Part shown: positions 7,735-14,564 of the stretch, piece by piece | How the letters are laid out: each line of letters opens with the position of its first letter | Position numbering within the stretch: position 1 is the first letter of the stretch | DNA from: CAZTDD01 sp964612675 | Lineage (GTDB): Bacteria; Hinthialibacterota; Hinthialibacteria; Hinthialibacterales; JAKPRU01 | NCBI GenBank assembly: GCA_964612675.1 | Contig: CAZTDD010000155.1 | Span: 1-14,564, forward strand | Length of the DNA: 14,564 bases | Direction of reading: 5' to 3' | Position numbers and translations under genes: made by a program | Notes under the pieces: generated by a model | Seen by the model: only the letters and a program-made list of their open reading frames with translations | Database searches by the model: none | What the model was told of the DNA's origin: nothing

Positions 7735-8796
7735 TCAACCTTTCAACATCTCGTACAACAAAATGCCTCCACCTGCGAGAAATACATTCACCAAAGCAAG
7801 AGGAAGCATGACTTTCCATCCGAAACTCATCAATTGGTCGTACCGAAATCTCGGCAGCGTACCACGAACCCAAATGAAAACAAACAAGAGTAGGAACACC
7901 TTGAGACCGAACCATATCGGACCGAATAGCCCGCCGGACGGCAGGAATTCGAAGGGTGCATGCCATCCGCCAAGAAACAATGTGACGGCGATCGAGGACA
8001 CGACGATCATGTGGCAATATTCCGCCATGAAGAACATTGCGAATTTCATACTGCTGTATTCTGTATGATACCCCGCAACCAGCTCGGTCTCGGCCTCCGG
8101 AAGGTCGAACGGAATGCGGTTGGTTTCGGCAAATGCAGAGATCATGTATAGGAAAAAGCCCAAAACTCCGGGAATGACAAACCACTTCGGACTGATAATC
8201 CACCAGTTCCAGAAACTCTCGCCCTGGGAGAGAGCGATATGCCGTAGCGATAGATCGCCTGCCGCCATCAACGCAACGACAATCGCGAGACCAAGTGCCA
8301 GTTCGTAACTGATCATCTGGGCCGAGGATCGGAGAGCGCCCAGAAGCGAATACTTGTTATTCGAACTCCAGCCCGCAAGGAAAATCCCATACACGCTGAG
8401 GGAGCCCAAGGCCAGAATGAATAAGATCCCGCCGTGGATATCCGCGACCTGAAGCAGAATCGGCTCGTCGAGGAGCCCGAAACAGTCCCATGTGTCTCCA
8501 AACGGCACAACCGCGATGGCGGCGATGGCCAGCCCCATCGACAGGATCGGTGCCAGGAAGAAGAGTGGTTTATCTACTTTGAGGGGAGTTACATCTTCTT
8601 TGAGGAAGAGTTTCAAGCCATCGGCTATCGGCTGCAGCAATCCGTGCCATCCGACGCGATACGGCCCCCAGCGCCCCTGGATATGGCCCAAAACCTTGCG
8701 CTCAACGAGCACGATGTAAGCGACACAACCCATCAGGACGCCGAATACGACGCCGATTTTGATGAGGTGTATGAGGAGAGTTTGCAGGATTTCCAT
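7735..8796 (-). CDS. nuoH: NADH-quinone oxidoreductase subunit H
   Basis: Membrane subunit that forms the heel of complex I and, with NuoB and NuoD, the quinone-binding chamber. It has 353 residues with about eight helices. Family signatures are plain: VERKVLGHIQGRWGPYRVG (31-49), GWSSNNKYSLLGALRSSAQ (142-160) with MISYE after it, the acidic loop AETNRIPFDLPEAETE (223-238) continuing to YSSMKFAMFFMAEY, and WVRGTLPRFRYDQLM near the C-terminus. The ATG at 8796 is the first in frame before MEILQTLLIHLIKIG, and only a weak AAGAAG precedes it. A 338-bp repeat-filled gap separates it from nuoG, and no nuoI follows. Confidence 0.98.
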   Translation of the reverse strand: MEILQTLLIHLIKIGVVFGVLMGCVAYIVLVERKVLGHIQGRWGPYRVGWHGLLQPIADGLKLFLKEDVTPLKVDKPLFFLAPILSMGLAIAAIAVVPFGDTWDCFGLLDEPILLQVADIHGGILFILALGSLSVYGIFLAGWSSNNKYSLLGALRSSAQMISYELALGLAIVVALMAAGDLSLRHIALSQGESFWNWWIISPKWFVIPGVLGFFLYMISAFAETNRIPFDLPEAETELVAGYHTEYSSMKFAMFFMAEYCHMIVVSSIAVTLFLGGWHAPFEFLPSGGLFGPIWFGLKVFLLLFVFIWVRGTLPRFRYDQLMSFGWKVMLPLALVNVFLAGGGILLYEMLKG

Positions 8797-8829
8797 GAAT
8801 CTTCTTAATCGAATCTATGTTCTCTATTT

Positions 8830-8974
8830 TCAACCCCACCCGAACCCTCACCCTATTGCGGCCACGCAAGCGTGTCCCTCTTGGGGAGGGAAACTGAAAC
8901 GAATAACGGTCCCAACTGGTACGGTCCGTTTCATTTCCTCCCCCGAGACCGGGGGAGGTGTAGGAGGGGGTTGA
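8830..8974. repeat. full-length family B palindromic element
   Basis: The ends are inverted: TCAACCCC (8830-8837) and GGGGTTGA (8967-8974). An inner hairpin has nine perfect pairs, CCTCCCCCG (8937-8945) with CGGGGGAGG (8950-8958), around AGAC. A further pair GAAACG/CGTTTC lies in the middle. Parts recur at 6641-6681, 4989-5060 and 14499-14512. It is about 145 bp, non-coding, and MITE-like in layout, but I cannot see target-site duplications. Confidence 0.75.
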
Positions 8975-9020
8975 TACTTCCCTTCGTTAACCCCGCCCAC
9001 CTTCTGCCGGTGCGTCAGCC

Positions 9021-9092
9021 GGGAGGGCGAATCTCCCGATGAGCCGTCATCTCCGTTCGGCACCAACGGCTCGGCGGGAGCCTCGCCCTCCC
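9021..9092. repeat. family A 72-bp hairpin unit, copy 2
   Basis: It opens GGGAGGGCG and closes CGCCCTCCC, with CTCCCG/CGGGAG and GAGCCGT/ACGGCTC pairing inside, so the whole unit can form one long interrupted hairpin. This copy pairs better than the one at 7593-7664. Most differences between the two copies fall in the loop, which suggests the stem is what is retained. Confidence 0.8.
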
Positions 9093-9134
9093 TTGAGCCT
9101 ACGACGTTGCGTACACAGGGGGCTGAAGACTGAT

Positions 9135-11762
9135 CTATGACGCCCCCTCTTGTGAGATCTTTACTCGATACGCTCCTCGCGACGTCAATCGGTTCAGACC
9201 GACCCCGTCATACTCTCCTAAGAGTACGACGCTTCCTTCCGGTACACAGTCATCGACCGAAAATGGTATCGTAATGGAACCGCCATCGGATTGAATCACT
9301 ATCGGCTTATCGTTTGAAAGACCGTGAGTTTCGACGTCCTTCGGTGCAAGTATCGCCCGGCAGGGCTCACTTCGCGCCACATGTGCGGGCGTTTGGGCGG
9401 CGTCGCCTTTGCAGTCCCACAGAAACGGTCCACGCTGGAGCCAGAATCCCTCGCCTTCAGGGACAGGCGTAATCTCGAACGGGAGATAATCGCGACCTTC
9501 CGAGCCAAATAAAGTTCCTTCCGCGTCCAACCGAGTGAACCACTCCGTCTCTGCCAGCGCTTCCCAATTGGCCCCTTTGTAAGACTGGACCGAGTCTGTC
9601 ATTCGGTAGAAGGTGAACTCGGGCGACGGTGCCCCCCAGTCCGCGCCGAACTGCTCCGCGAGTTTCCAAATCAACAACCATGTAGGAATTGTGCCCGGAA
9701 TCGGTTCAAGAGCTTTTTGGATGCGCTGCATCTGTCCGGATACATTGGTGTAGGTCCCGTCGGTCTCGGTAAACGGCACGATGGGGATAAAGACATCCGC
9801 GGCCTCGGCGGTTTCATGAACGAACGTATCCGCGACAATGATGAATTCCGCTTTGTCGAGTGCTTCCTCGACAAGCGCCCGGTCCGGATACCGCGCAAGC
9901 AGATCCTCGCCGACAAGTAGCAGCGATTTGACTTTGCCTTCGGTTGCCGCCTGCAAAATCCGGTGTGTATTGAGTCCTTCCAGTTCGGGTTGAGTCATGC
10001 CCGGCCCGATGTGGGGATAAACCCCGATATCGTTTGCCCCACGGCTGTTCGATTGGGAGCACAAAAGGTTGAGGCCGATATGTTTGCCATCGTCCAGGCC
10101 GATCATCCGGGCGATATTCGCGAGCGCCCGCACGATTTGGATTCCGTCGGTCGCAGCCCACGCCTCTTCGCCGACGACTAGAGTCGGGTTTGAAGCGGCG
10201 AGCAGCTCTCGCGCGAATTCTCTCAACGATTCCATCCCGACTCCGCATTGTTCGGCTGAGGTTTCACAGTTGAAGTCCGCGAACATGTTCGCCAAAGGCG
10301 CTGGAATATCGACCCCTTTTTCCTGGGCGAGAACGGTAAACAAAGCCGCAACGAAAAGCGTCTCCGTTCCAGGGCGGTAAATCAGGTGCTGTGCGGCCAG
10401 GGAGCTGTACCCGGTTCCCCGTCGATGCGCGATAAGGAGCGAAACCCCCTCGCGCACACGCATTCGAACCTGAAGATTCAGGATGGGCAGTTCATTTGGA
10501 AGATCGGAACCGATCAGCACAATCGTCGACGCCTTCTGAATTTCGTGAAGCGGATCGTTCAGCGCGCCCAGCCGCACGGAGTGTGTGTAACCGTCCTCCG
10601 AATCGAGGACGACATGCTCCATCCGGTGGTCGATATTGACGCAGCCCAGGCTCTCGCGGAAGAAACGTTGAAATAGGTAGAGGGCTTCGTTGGATTGACG
10701 AGGCGAGATAAGCCCCGCAAACGCTTCCGGACCGTGTTGATCGCGGATTGCTTTCCAGCGGTCGCCGATAAGACTGAATACGTTGAGCGCGTGTAATGGC
10801 TCGAGTGTTCCTTCTTTCTTGACCAATGTACTGCGGGCACGGTCGCGGGCGTTAACAAAATCGAATCCGAATCGCCCTTTGTCGCAGATCCATTCATCGT
10901 TCACACGAGGGTTAATCCGGGGAGTGACACGCAGGATCTCGTGAGATCGTTTTCGCCGGTCGATGTTCACATTGCATCCCACAGCACAGTGCGGACAGAT
11001 CGATGGTACCGCCTGCATTTCCCAGATCCGGGAACGGAACCGCCACACCTTATCGGTCAGGCTCCCAACCGGGCAGACATCGATAGTGTTCCCCGCGAAT
11101 TCGCCTTTGATCGGTTGTTCCATGAATGTCCCGATATAGGCGTCGTTACCTCTGTTCATGACGCCGAGTTCGGCGTTGCCGGCCACCTCTTCCAGAAATC
11201 GAACACACCGAGTGCAGAGGATACAGCGGTTTCGTTCAAGATCGATGAACGGTCCGAGATCCGGTTTCGGGTAGGTGCGTTTGGGGAACCGGTAGCGGGT
11301 GTCCTGGCTCCCGTGATCCATGCTGTAGCGCTGCAGCTGGCAATGTCCCGCCTGATCGCAGACAGGACAGTCCAGCGGATGGTTCACAAGAAGCGCTTCC
11401 ATTTGCTGCTCGCGGGCACGGCGCGCTTTTTCGCTTTGCGTATAAATCACCTGGCCTTCGCCCAGCGGCGTGGAACAGGAAGGGACCAGTTTCGGCACTT
11501 TCTCCACTTCCACCAGGCAAATCCGGCAGCTCGCAACGATGGTCAATTTCGGGTGGTAGCAGTAATGAGGTATATAGATCCCCGCTTGCCGGGCCGCCTC
11601 CAGGATGGTTGTACCCCGTTCTGCGGTCACTTCGATCCCGTCGATCGTGGCGGTTACCGGATTCTGAATCTCCTCGACAGGTTCGGATTCCAACCGATAG
11701 ACGTCCCCACCGAACGGGCGTGCCTTAGGACGGATTACTGTTCCGGAATGCGGTTCTTTCAT
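9135..11762 (-). CDS. nuoG: NADH-quinone oxidoreductase subunit G (Fe-S chain subunit)
   Basis: Largest peripheral subunit of complex I, passing electrons from NuoF towards NuoI and NuoB. In its 875 residues all four cluster motifs are seen: a [2Fe-2S] ferredoxin domain with Cys68, 79, 82 and 96; the His/Cys3 site His128, Cys132, 135 and 141 (N5); Cys180, 183, 186 and 230 (N4); and Cys256, 259, 263 and 293, the extra N7 site found in many bacteria such as E. coli and Thermus. A degenerate molybdopterin-oxidoreductase-like domain follows to the end. About 35 residues precede the ferredoxin fold, more than usual. The ATG at 11762 is supported by its ATGA overlap with nuoF, although no good ribosome binding site is visible, which fits coupled translation. 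Confidence 0.97.
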   Translation of the reverse strand: MKEPHSGTVIRPKARPFGGDVYRLESEPVEEIQNPVTATIDGIEVTAERGTTILEAARQAGIYIPHYCYHPKLTIVASCRICLVEVEKVPKLVPSCSTPLGEGQVIYTQSEKARRAREQQMEALLVNHPLDCPVCDQAGHCQLQRYSMDHGSQDTRYRFPKRTYPKPDLGPFIDLERNRCILCTRCVRFLEEVAGNAELGVMNRGNDAYIGTFMEQPIKGEFAGNTIDVCPVGSLTDKVWRFRSRIWEMQAVPSICPHCAVGCNVNIDRRKRSHEILRVTPRINPRVNDEWICDKGRFGFDFVNARDRARSTLVKKEGTLEPLHALNVFSLIGDRWKAIRDQHGPEAFAGLISPRQSNEALYLFQRFFRESLGCVNIDHRMEHVVLDSEDGYTHSVRLGALNDPLHEIQKASTIVLIGSDLPNELPILNLQVRMRVREGVSLLIAHRRGTGYSSLAAQHLIYRPGTETLFVAALFTVLAQEKGVDIPAPLANMFADFNCETSAEQCGVGMESLREFARELLAASNPTLVVGEEAWAATDGIQIVRALANIARMIGLDDGKHIGLNLLCSQSNSRGANDIGVYPHIGPGMTQPELEGLNTHRILQAATEGKVKSLLLVGEDLLARYPDRALVEEALDKAEFIIVADTFVHETAEAADVFIPIVPFTETDGTYTNVSGQMQRIQKALEPIPGTIPTWLLIWKLAEQFGADWGAPSPEFTFYRMTDSVQSYKGANWEALAETEWFTRLDAEGTLFGSEGRDYLPFEITPVPEGEGFWLQRGPFLWDCKGDAAQTPAHVARSEPCRAILAPKDVETHGLSNDKPIVIQSDGGSITIPFSVDDCVPEGSVVLLGEYDGVGLNRLTSRGAYRVKISQEGAS

Positions 11763-13075
11763 GTTTTCAACACGGATACGGGTTTGTCCGGTATCCCCGT
11801 CATGGAGAAATCCGGCGTACCTTTCGCGATCTTCTCGCGAAACTGGTCTTCGTACTTATCGAGAATCGCCCGGACCGGCATGACAACAGCCGACCACAAC
11901 AGGCAGATTGAGGTCATTTCCGTTTCGAACAAATCGCGCATGGTTTGTATATCGTCGGGATGGCCGTGCCCCTCGTGGATCGCCTTGAGGATATGAACCA
12001 GCCACTTCGTGCCTTCGCGACAGGGCGTACATTGGCCGCATGACTCATGTTCGTAGAACTCCGCCAATCGCAACGCGAATTCGATCATATCGACGGAGTC
12101 ATCCAACACAACAATCGCGCCGGAACCGAGCATTGAGCCCGCCTGTTGGACCGACTCGTAGTCGTAGGGAATATCCAACTGGTCCGCAAGCAGAATCGGC
12201 ATAGAGGAACCGCCGGGAACGACTGCCTGGACTTTGTGCCCCTCTCGAACTCCGCCGGCCAGGTCATCGATAATCTCGCGGAGCGTGATTTTGCCGAGTT
12301 CGATCTCGTACACACCGGGCTTTTGGACATGACCGCTGACACAAACCAGCTTCGTGCCTTTGCTTTTCTCAGTGCCCATCGAGGCATACCAGGCCGAACC
12401 GTTACGGATGACGTAGGGCAGAGCCGCGAGGGTTTCGACGTTATTCACAACAGTCGGTGCTCCGTACAGCCCCTCGACTGCGGGGAAAGGCGGTTTGTTG
12501 CGGGGATGGCCTCGTTTGCCTTCGAGTGAGGTTAAGAGACCGGATTCCTCTCCACAGACATACGCGCCTGCACCCCGGTAGACAATCACTTCGCAGGAGA
12601 AATCTGTCCCGAGGATGTTCGTTCCGGCCAGGCCCATGGTGTAGGCCTCTTTGACAGCCTCTTCGAGGATATCGGCGATGTGCCAAAACTCCCCGCGAAT
12701 ATAGATAAAGGCGTAATGAGCGTCGACCGCGTACGTTGCGATCAGGCACCCTTCGATCACGCAGTGCGGATCGAATTCCATCAAAATCCGGTCTTTGCAC
12801 GTTCCCGGTTCGCCTTCATCGGCGTTACAGACCAGGTATTTCGGTTTTGGCGCGGTTTTCGGCACAAAGCCCCATTTGACGCCGGCGGGAAACCCCGCGC
12901 CGCCTCGTCCGCGCACGCCGGACTGTTTGACCTCTTCGATGACCTCGTCCGGACGCATTTCGCGGAGACATTTCGACAGGGCGGAGTAGCCGCCCCGGCG
13001 GCGGTAATCCTCTAGGCCGCAGGTATGCTGCAAGTCGAGTTCTTCGAGGAACATACGGGTTTCAGTCGATGCCAT
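11759..13075 (-). CDS. nuoF: NADH-quinone oxidoreductase subunit F (NADH- and FMN-binding)
   Basis: Catalytic entry subunit of complex I: it binds NADH and FMN and holds cluster N3. It has 438 residues. Seen are the glycine-rich GRGGAGFPAGVKW (56-68), CNADEGEPGTCKDR (83-96), the nucleotide site GAGAYVCGEE (168-177) and the N3 ligands Cys346, 349 and 352 in ESCGQCTPCREGT, with Cys391 in TSICLLWSAVVMP. GTCKDR is the version common in alphaproteobacterial and mitochondrial homologues. After Cys391 the usual A-L-G-D reads L-L-W-S, which is odd (see findings). It starts 11 bp after nuoE and overlaps nuoG by four bases. A GGAG within the end of nuoE may serve as its ribosome binding site. Confidence 0.98.
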   Translation of the reverse strand: MASTETRMFLEELDLQHTCGLEDYRRRGGYSALSKCLREMRPDEVIEEVKQSGVRGRGGAGFPAGVKWGFVPKTAPKPKYLVCNADEGEPGTCKDRILMEFDPHCVIEGCLIATYAVDAHYAFIYIRGEFWHIADILEEAVKEAYTMGLAGTNILGTDFSCEVIVYRGAGAYVCGEESGLLTSLEGKRGHPRNKPPFPAVEGLYGAPTVVNNVETLAALPYVIRNGSAWYASMGTEKSKGTKLVCVSGHVQKPGVYEIELGKITLREIIDDLAGGVREGHKVQAVVPGGSSMPILLADQLDIPYDYESVQQAGSMLGSGAIVVLDDSVDMIEFALRLAEFYEHESCGQCTPCREGTKWLVHILKAIHEGHGHPDDIQTMRDLFETEMTSICLLWSAVVMPVRAILDKYEDQFREKIAKGTPDFSMTGIPDKPVSVLKT

Positions 13076-13086
13076 TAGTCAGAACA

Positions 13087-13557
13087 TCACTCCAGAGAAT
13101 CCAGAATCTCGTCTACTTTCTCGGGGGTCAAGTTGCCGTATTCCTTGCCGTTTATCTGCATGCAGGGCGCCTCGCAGCAATTCCCCAGGCATTCCACATG
13201 GTCGAGCGTAAACCGCCCATCGGAGCTTGTTTGGCCGAATTCCACGCCCAGTCTGTCGCGAAGATGGTCTTTAATCTTATCAGCACCGTTGAGTTCGCAG
13301 GAAATATTGTCGCAAACCTCGATATGGTACTTCCCGCGCTGCTCCAACGGAAACATTGTATAGAAGCTGGCGATACTCTGTACCTGGGCCGGGGAGAGCC
13401 CCACCAGGTCGGCGACTTCCTCCAGCGCTTCCGGCGGCAGCCAGCCGTAGGTTTTCCAGGCCAGATGAAGCAGCGGAATGGACGCCGACGTCCGTTCCGG
13501 GAATTGTTCGAGAATCGTCTGCGCTTGCTGGGCAGCGGCTTCTTTAATCGTTGCCAT
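13087..13557 (-). CDS. nuoE: NADH-quinone oxidoreductase subunit E ([2Fe-2S] thioredoxin-like)
   Basis: Peripheral subunit that pairs with NuoF and holds the N1a [2Fe-2S] cluster, thought to accept an electron from FMN off the main path. It has 156 residues, the usual length. An N-terminal helical part with IASFYTMFPLEQRGKYHIEVC leads to a thioredoxin-like domain. The ligands are Cys82 and Cys87 (C-x4-C), then Cys123 and Cys127 (C-x3-C in CLGNC). The ATG at 13557 has AGGAG nine bases upstream. It is the first nuo gene present; no nuoA-D lie upstream, and the next gene is an unrelated HTH regulator 100 bp away. No strong promoter is evident in that gap. Confidence 0.98.
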   Translation of the reverse strand: MATIKEAAAQQAQTILEQFPERTSASIPLLHLAWKTYGWLPPEALEEVADLVGLSPAQVQSIASFYTMFPLEQRGKYHIEVCDNISCELNGADKIKDHLRDRLGVEFGQTSSDGRFTLDHVECLGNCCEAPCMQINGKEYGNLTPEKVDEILDSLE

Positions 13558-13657
13558 CCTGAGAGACTCCTATTATCACACGTGAACCTCAGATGCTAAC
13601 AAAGTGAGGCGGGACTTTCTAGGCGATGAGGGGTGTGGCGTTGGAAAGGCCTTTCTC

Positions 13658-14323
13658 CTAATTCTCCGATCTGAGAAATCTGACAAATTGGTCGACTATT
13701 TCCTCTTCTTCTTCACTCAGCTTCGCGAATGACTCAGCCTGCGCCGCGAAACGTGAAGCCTGTTGCTCTACGTCCTGGGGCACGTCTTGGACGGCTCCGG
13801 CTAACACTGCCAACCTTCTCTGAGGGATGCGGTAAAACCGACTCAGCTTGTGTAAGGTCAACGGCGTAGGCCGGTAGGCGACGTTCCGTTCGATTCCGAT
13901 GAGCTCCTCCCGGTCGATATCGGCTTCCTTCGCCAGTGCGTCAATCGTTAAGCCGTGATAGCGCCTTAACATTTGCATACATAAATGAAAGGCCTGACGG
14001 AGTGTTCCAGTCTCCGGCTCTTTCGCTGTCATGACTACCGTGAGTTTTTGGTTCAACGCTCGCGCGATCCGGCTGAGCATAGACAATGAGTGCCCATTAT
14101 AATCGGCATCTTCAAGCCGACTGATTACTGATTGTGTCGTACCTATCAGCTCGGCGAGTTCTGTTTGGTTCAAACCAGCTTCTTTTCGAAGGTCATAGAT
14201 GAGTTGAGCCACTTCCGCGTTAACTCGTTCGACTTCAAGTGACGCCTCTCGCTCAGGATGATCCTTGATATAACGGCCGTGAAGGATTTCGACCGCATCT
14301 CTTGTCTCTCCCCTCTTAGCCAT
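13658..14323 (-). CDS. two-domain XRE-type regulator, HigA-like antitoxin
   Basis: The 221 residues hold two HTH regions. The first (about 38-92) contains ELAELIGTTQSVISRLED and the GHSLSMLSRIARAL helix typical of HigA-type antitoxins that bind their own promoter. The second (about 112-175) has a shorter LTIDALAKEADIDREELIGIE unit and leads to RFAAQAESFAKLSEEEEE and a charged helical tail. That ending resembles a different XRE family often described by an RFAARSE-like motif. The family's usual length is about 100-130, so this looks like a fusion or tandem duplication. The ATG at 14323 is chosen because AAGGAG lies seven bases upstream; a TTG 60 bases earlier lacks support. A RelE/HigB-like remnant ends four bases upstream, so it was probably the antitoxin of that pair. 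Its present target is unknown. Confidence 0.85.
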   Translation of the reverse strand: MAKRGETRDAVEILHGRYIKDHPEREASLEVERVNAEVAQLIYDLRKEAGLNQTELAELIGTTQSVISRLEDADYNGHSLSMLSRIARALNQKLTVVMTAKEPETGTLRQAFHLCMQMLRRYHGLTIDALAKEADIDREELIGIERNVAYRPTPLTLHKLSRFYRIPQRRLAVLAGAVQDVPQDVEQQASRFAAQAESFAKLSEEEEEIVDQFVRFLRSEN

Positions 14324-14327
14324 CGTC

Positions 14328-14510
14328 TCACTCCTTATACGTGTGCTTGAGTGGGTTCTCTGCAAACCTGGCCTTTCGCCCAAGGGCTAAATCGATTTCT
14401 CTCTGCGGAACCACATCTTTTTTGATGAGTCCGTGGCTGATCACGGCGCATCTTTCATGAAAGAAATGACGGCGTCGCAAAAAGTCGGAAAAACGGATTT
14501 CAACCCCCTC
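14328..14510 (-). pseudogene. C-terminal remnant of a RelE/HigB-like toxin gene
   Basis: The open frame reads 60 residues to a TGA at 14328-14330, four bases before the antitoxin ATG, which is the classic toxin-antitoxin layout. HFFHERCAVISHGLIKKD, PQREIDLALGRKARF and the ending NPLKHTYKE match the last strands and helix of RelE/ParE-superfamily HigB-type toxins (mRNA interferases), as I recall that family. No ATG is in the open stretch. An in-frame TAG at 14511-14513 closes it, and this TAG lies in a 14-base match to the end of the family B repeats, so a repeat insertion is a likely cause. The frame is open again upstream to the window edge (17 codons), so a longer gene broken by one stop cannot be excluded. 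The N-terminal half is not seen. Confidence 0.7.
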
Positions 14511-14517
14511 CTAACCC
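14498..14517. repeat. end fragment of a family B repeat
   Basis: TCAACCCCCTCCTA (14499-14512) is the reverse complement of the right end of the element at 8961-8974 and nearly of 5047-5060. Only the end is clear; sequence further right is AT-rich and not recognisably part of the element. It falls where the toxin frame is interrupted. Confidence 0.5.
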
Positions 14518-14564
14518 AAATTCGTCATTAATTTGCGTAAACCATTGATTTTATTGAACCGAGG

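Larger units (their letters stand above)
8797..9134. other. repeat-filled gap between nuoG and nuoH
   Basis: There is no gene in these 338 bases. Two elements occupy most of it: a family B element at 8830-8974 and a family A unit at 9021-9092. About 30 bases lie between the first element and the nuoH start. TTGAAA at the element's edge could serve as a -35 box on the minus strand, but the matching -10 is poor, so I do not call a promoter. Confidence 0.7.

Noticed and set aside
10941..11996. 351-codon plus-strand ORF opposite nuoG and nuoF
   Set aside because: It runs antisense across the nuoG/nuoF junction; both genes are secure by their cluster motifs.
13571..13600. Possible promoter upstream of nuoE (TGTGATAAT as an extended -10) and a TCAC-AC-GTGA palindrome as operator
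   Set aside because: Transcription would begin inside or after the AGGAG ribosome binding site, and the best -35 is 19 bases away. The palindrome has only four-base arms.
14324..14383. Upstream TTG start for the HTH regulator
   Set aside because: It would overlap the toxin tail and adds residues unlike the family. The ATG at 14323 has AAGGAG at good spacing.

Overview
The window is an ordinary bacterial chromosome segment dominated by a minus-strand operon for respiratory complex I (proton-pumping NADH:quinone oxidoreductase). Read in the direction of transcription, from right to left, the genes are nuoE, nuoF, nuoG, nuoH, nuoJ, nuoK, nuoN, nuoL and nuoM, followed by a small predicted lipoprotein gene and then a separate tRNA-Val(GAC). 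Upstream of nuoE, on the same strand, lie a two-domain HTH regulator of HigA/antitoxin type and the broken tail of a RelE/HigB-like toxin gene that reaches towards the right edge.

The operon is complete neither in content nor in order by the usual standard. NuoE, F and G form the NADH-oxidising arm, and all their expected cluster ligands are visible. NuoH, J, K, N, L and M form the membrane arm, and the conserved proton-channel Glu and Lys residues I looked for in K, L, M and N are present. NuoA, B, C, D and the ferredoxin-like NuoI are absent from the window. nuoI is missing from its customary place between H and J, where a long inverted-repeat element sits instead. nuoN lies between K and L rather than after M. 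A working enzyme would need A-D and I supplied from elsewhere in the genome.

A second theme is interspersed palindromic repeats. The tight junctions (E/F 11 bp apart, F/G and J/K overlapping in ATGA) carry none. The five loose junctions (G/H, H/J, K/N, N/L, L/M) each carry at least one, from three visible families. One family also has an end copy at the toxin remnant. They look like REP/MITE-style elements tolerated in operon gaps.

The organism is probably a Gram-negative bacterium: it has a 14-subunit-type complex I with a NuoG N7-cluster motif and a lipoprotein signal. GC content is moderate (mid-50s by eye), and there are many palindromic intergenic repeats of the kind common in uncultured, PVC/FCB-like genomes. 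I cannot name the phylum from the sequence alone. No CRISPR array, transposase, phage gene or convincing new system is visible. The points most worth following are the split complex I, the repeat distribution, the lipoprotein at the operon's end, and the chimeric antitoxin with its decayed toxin.
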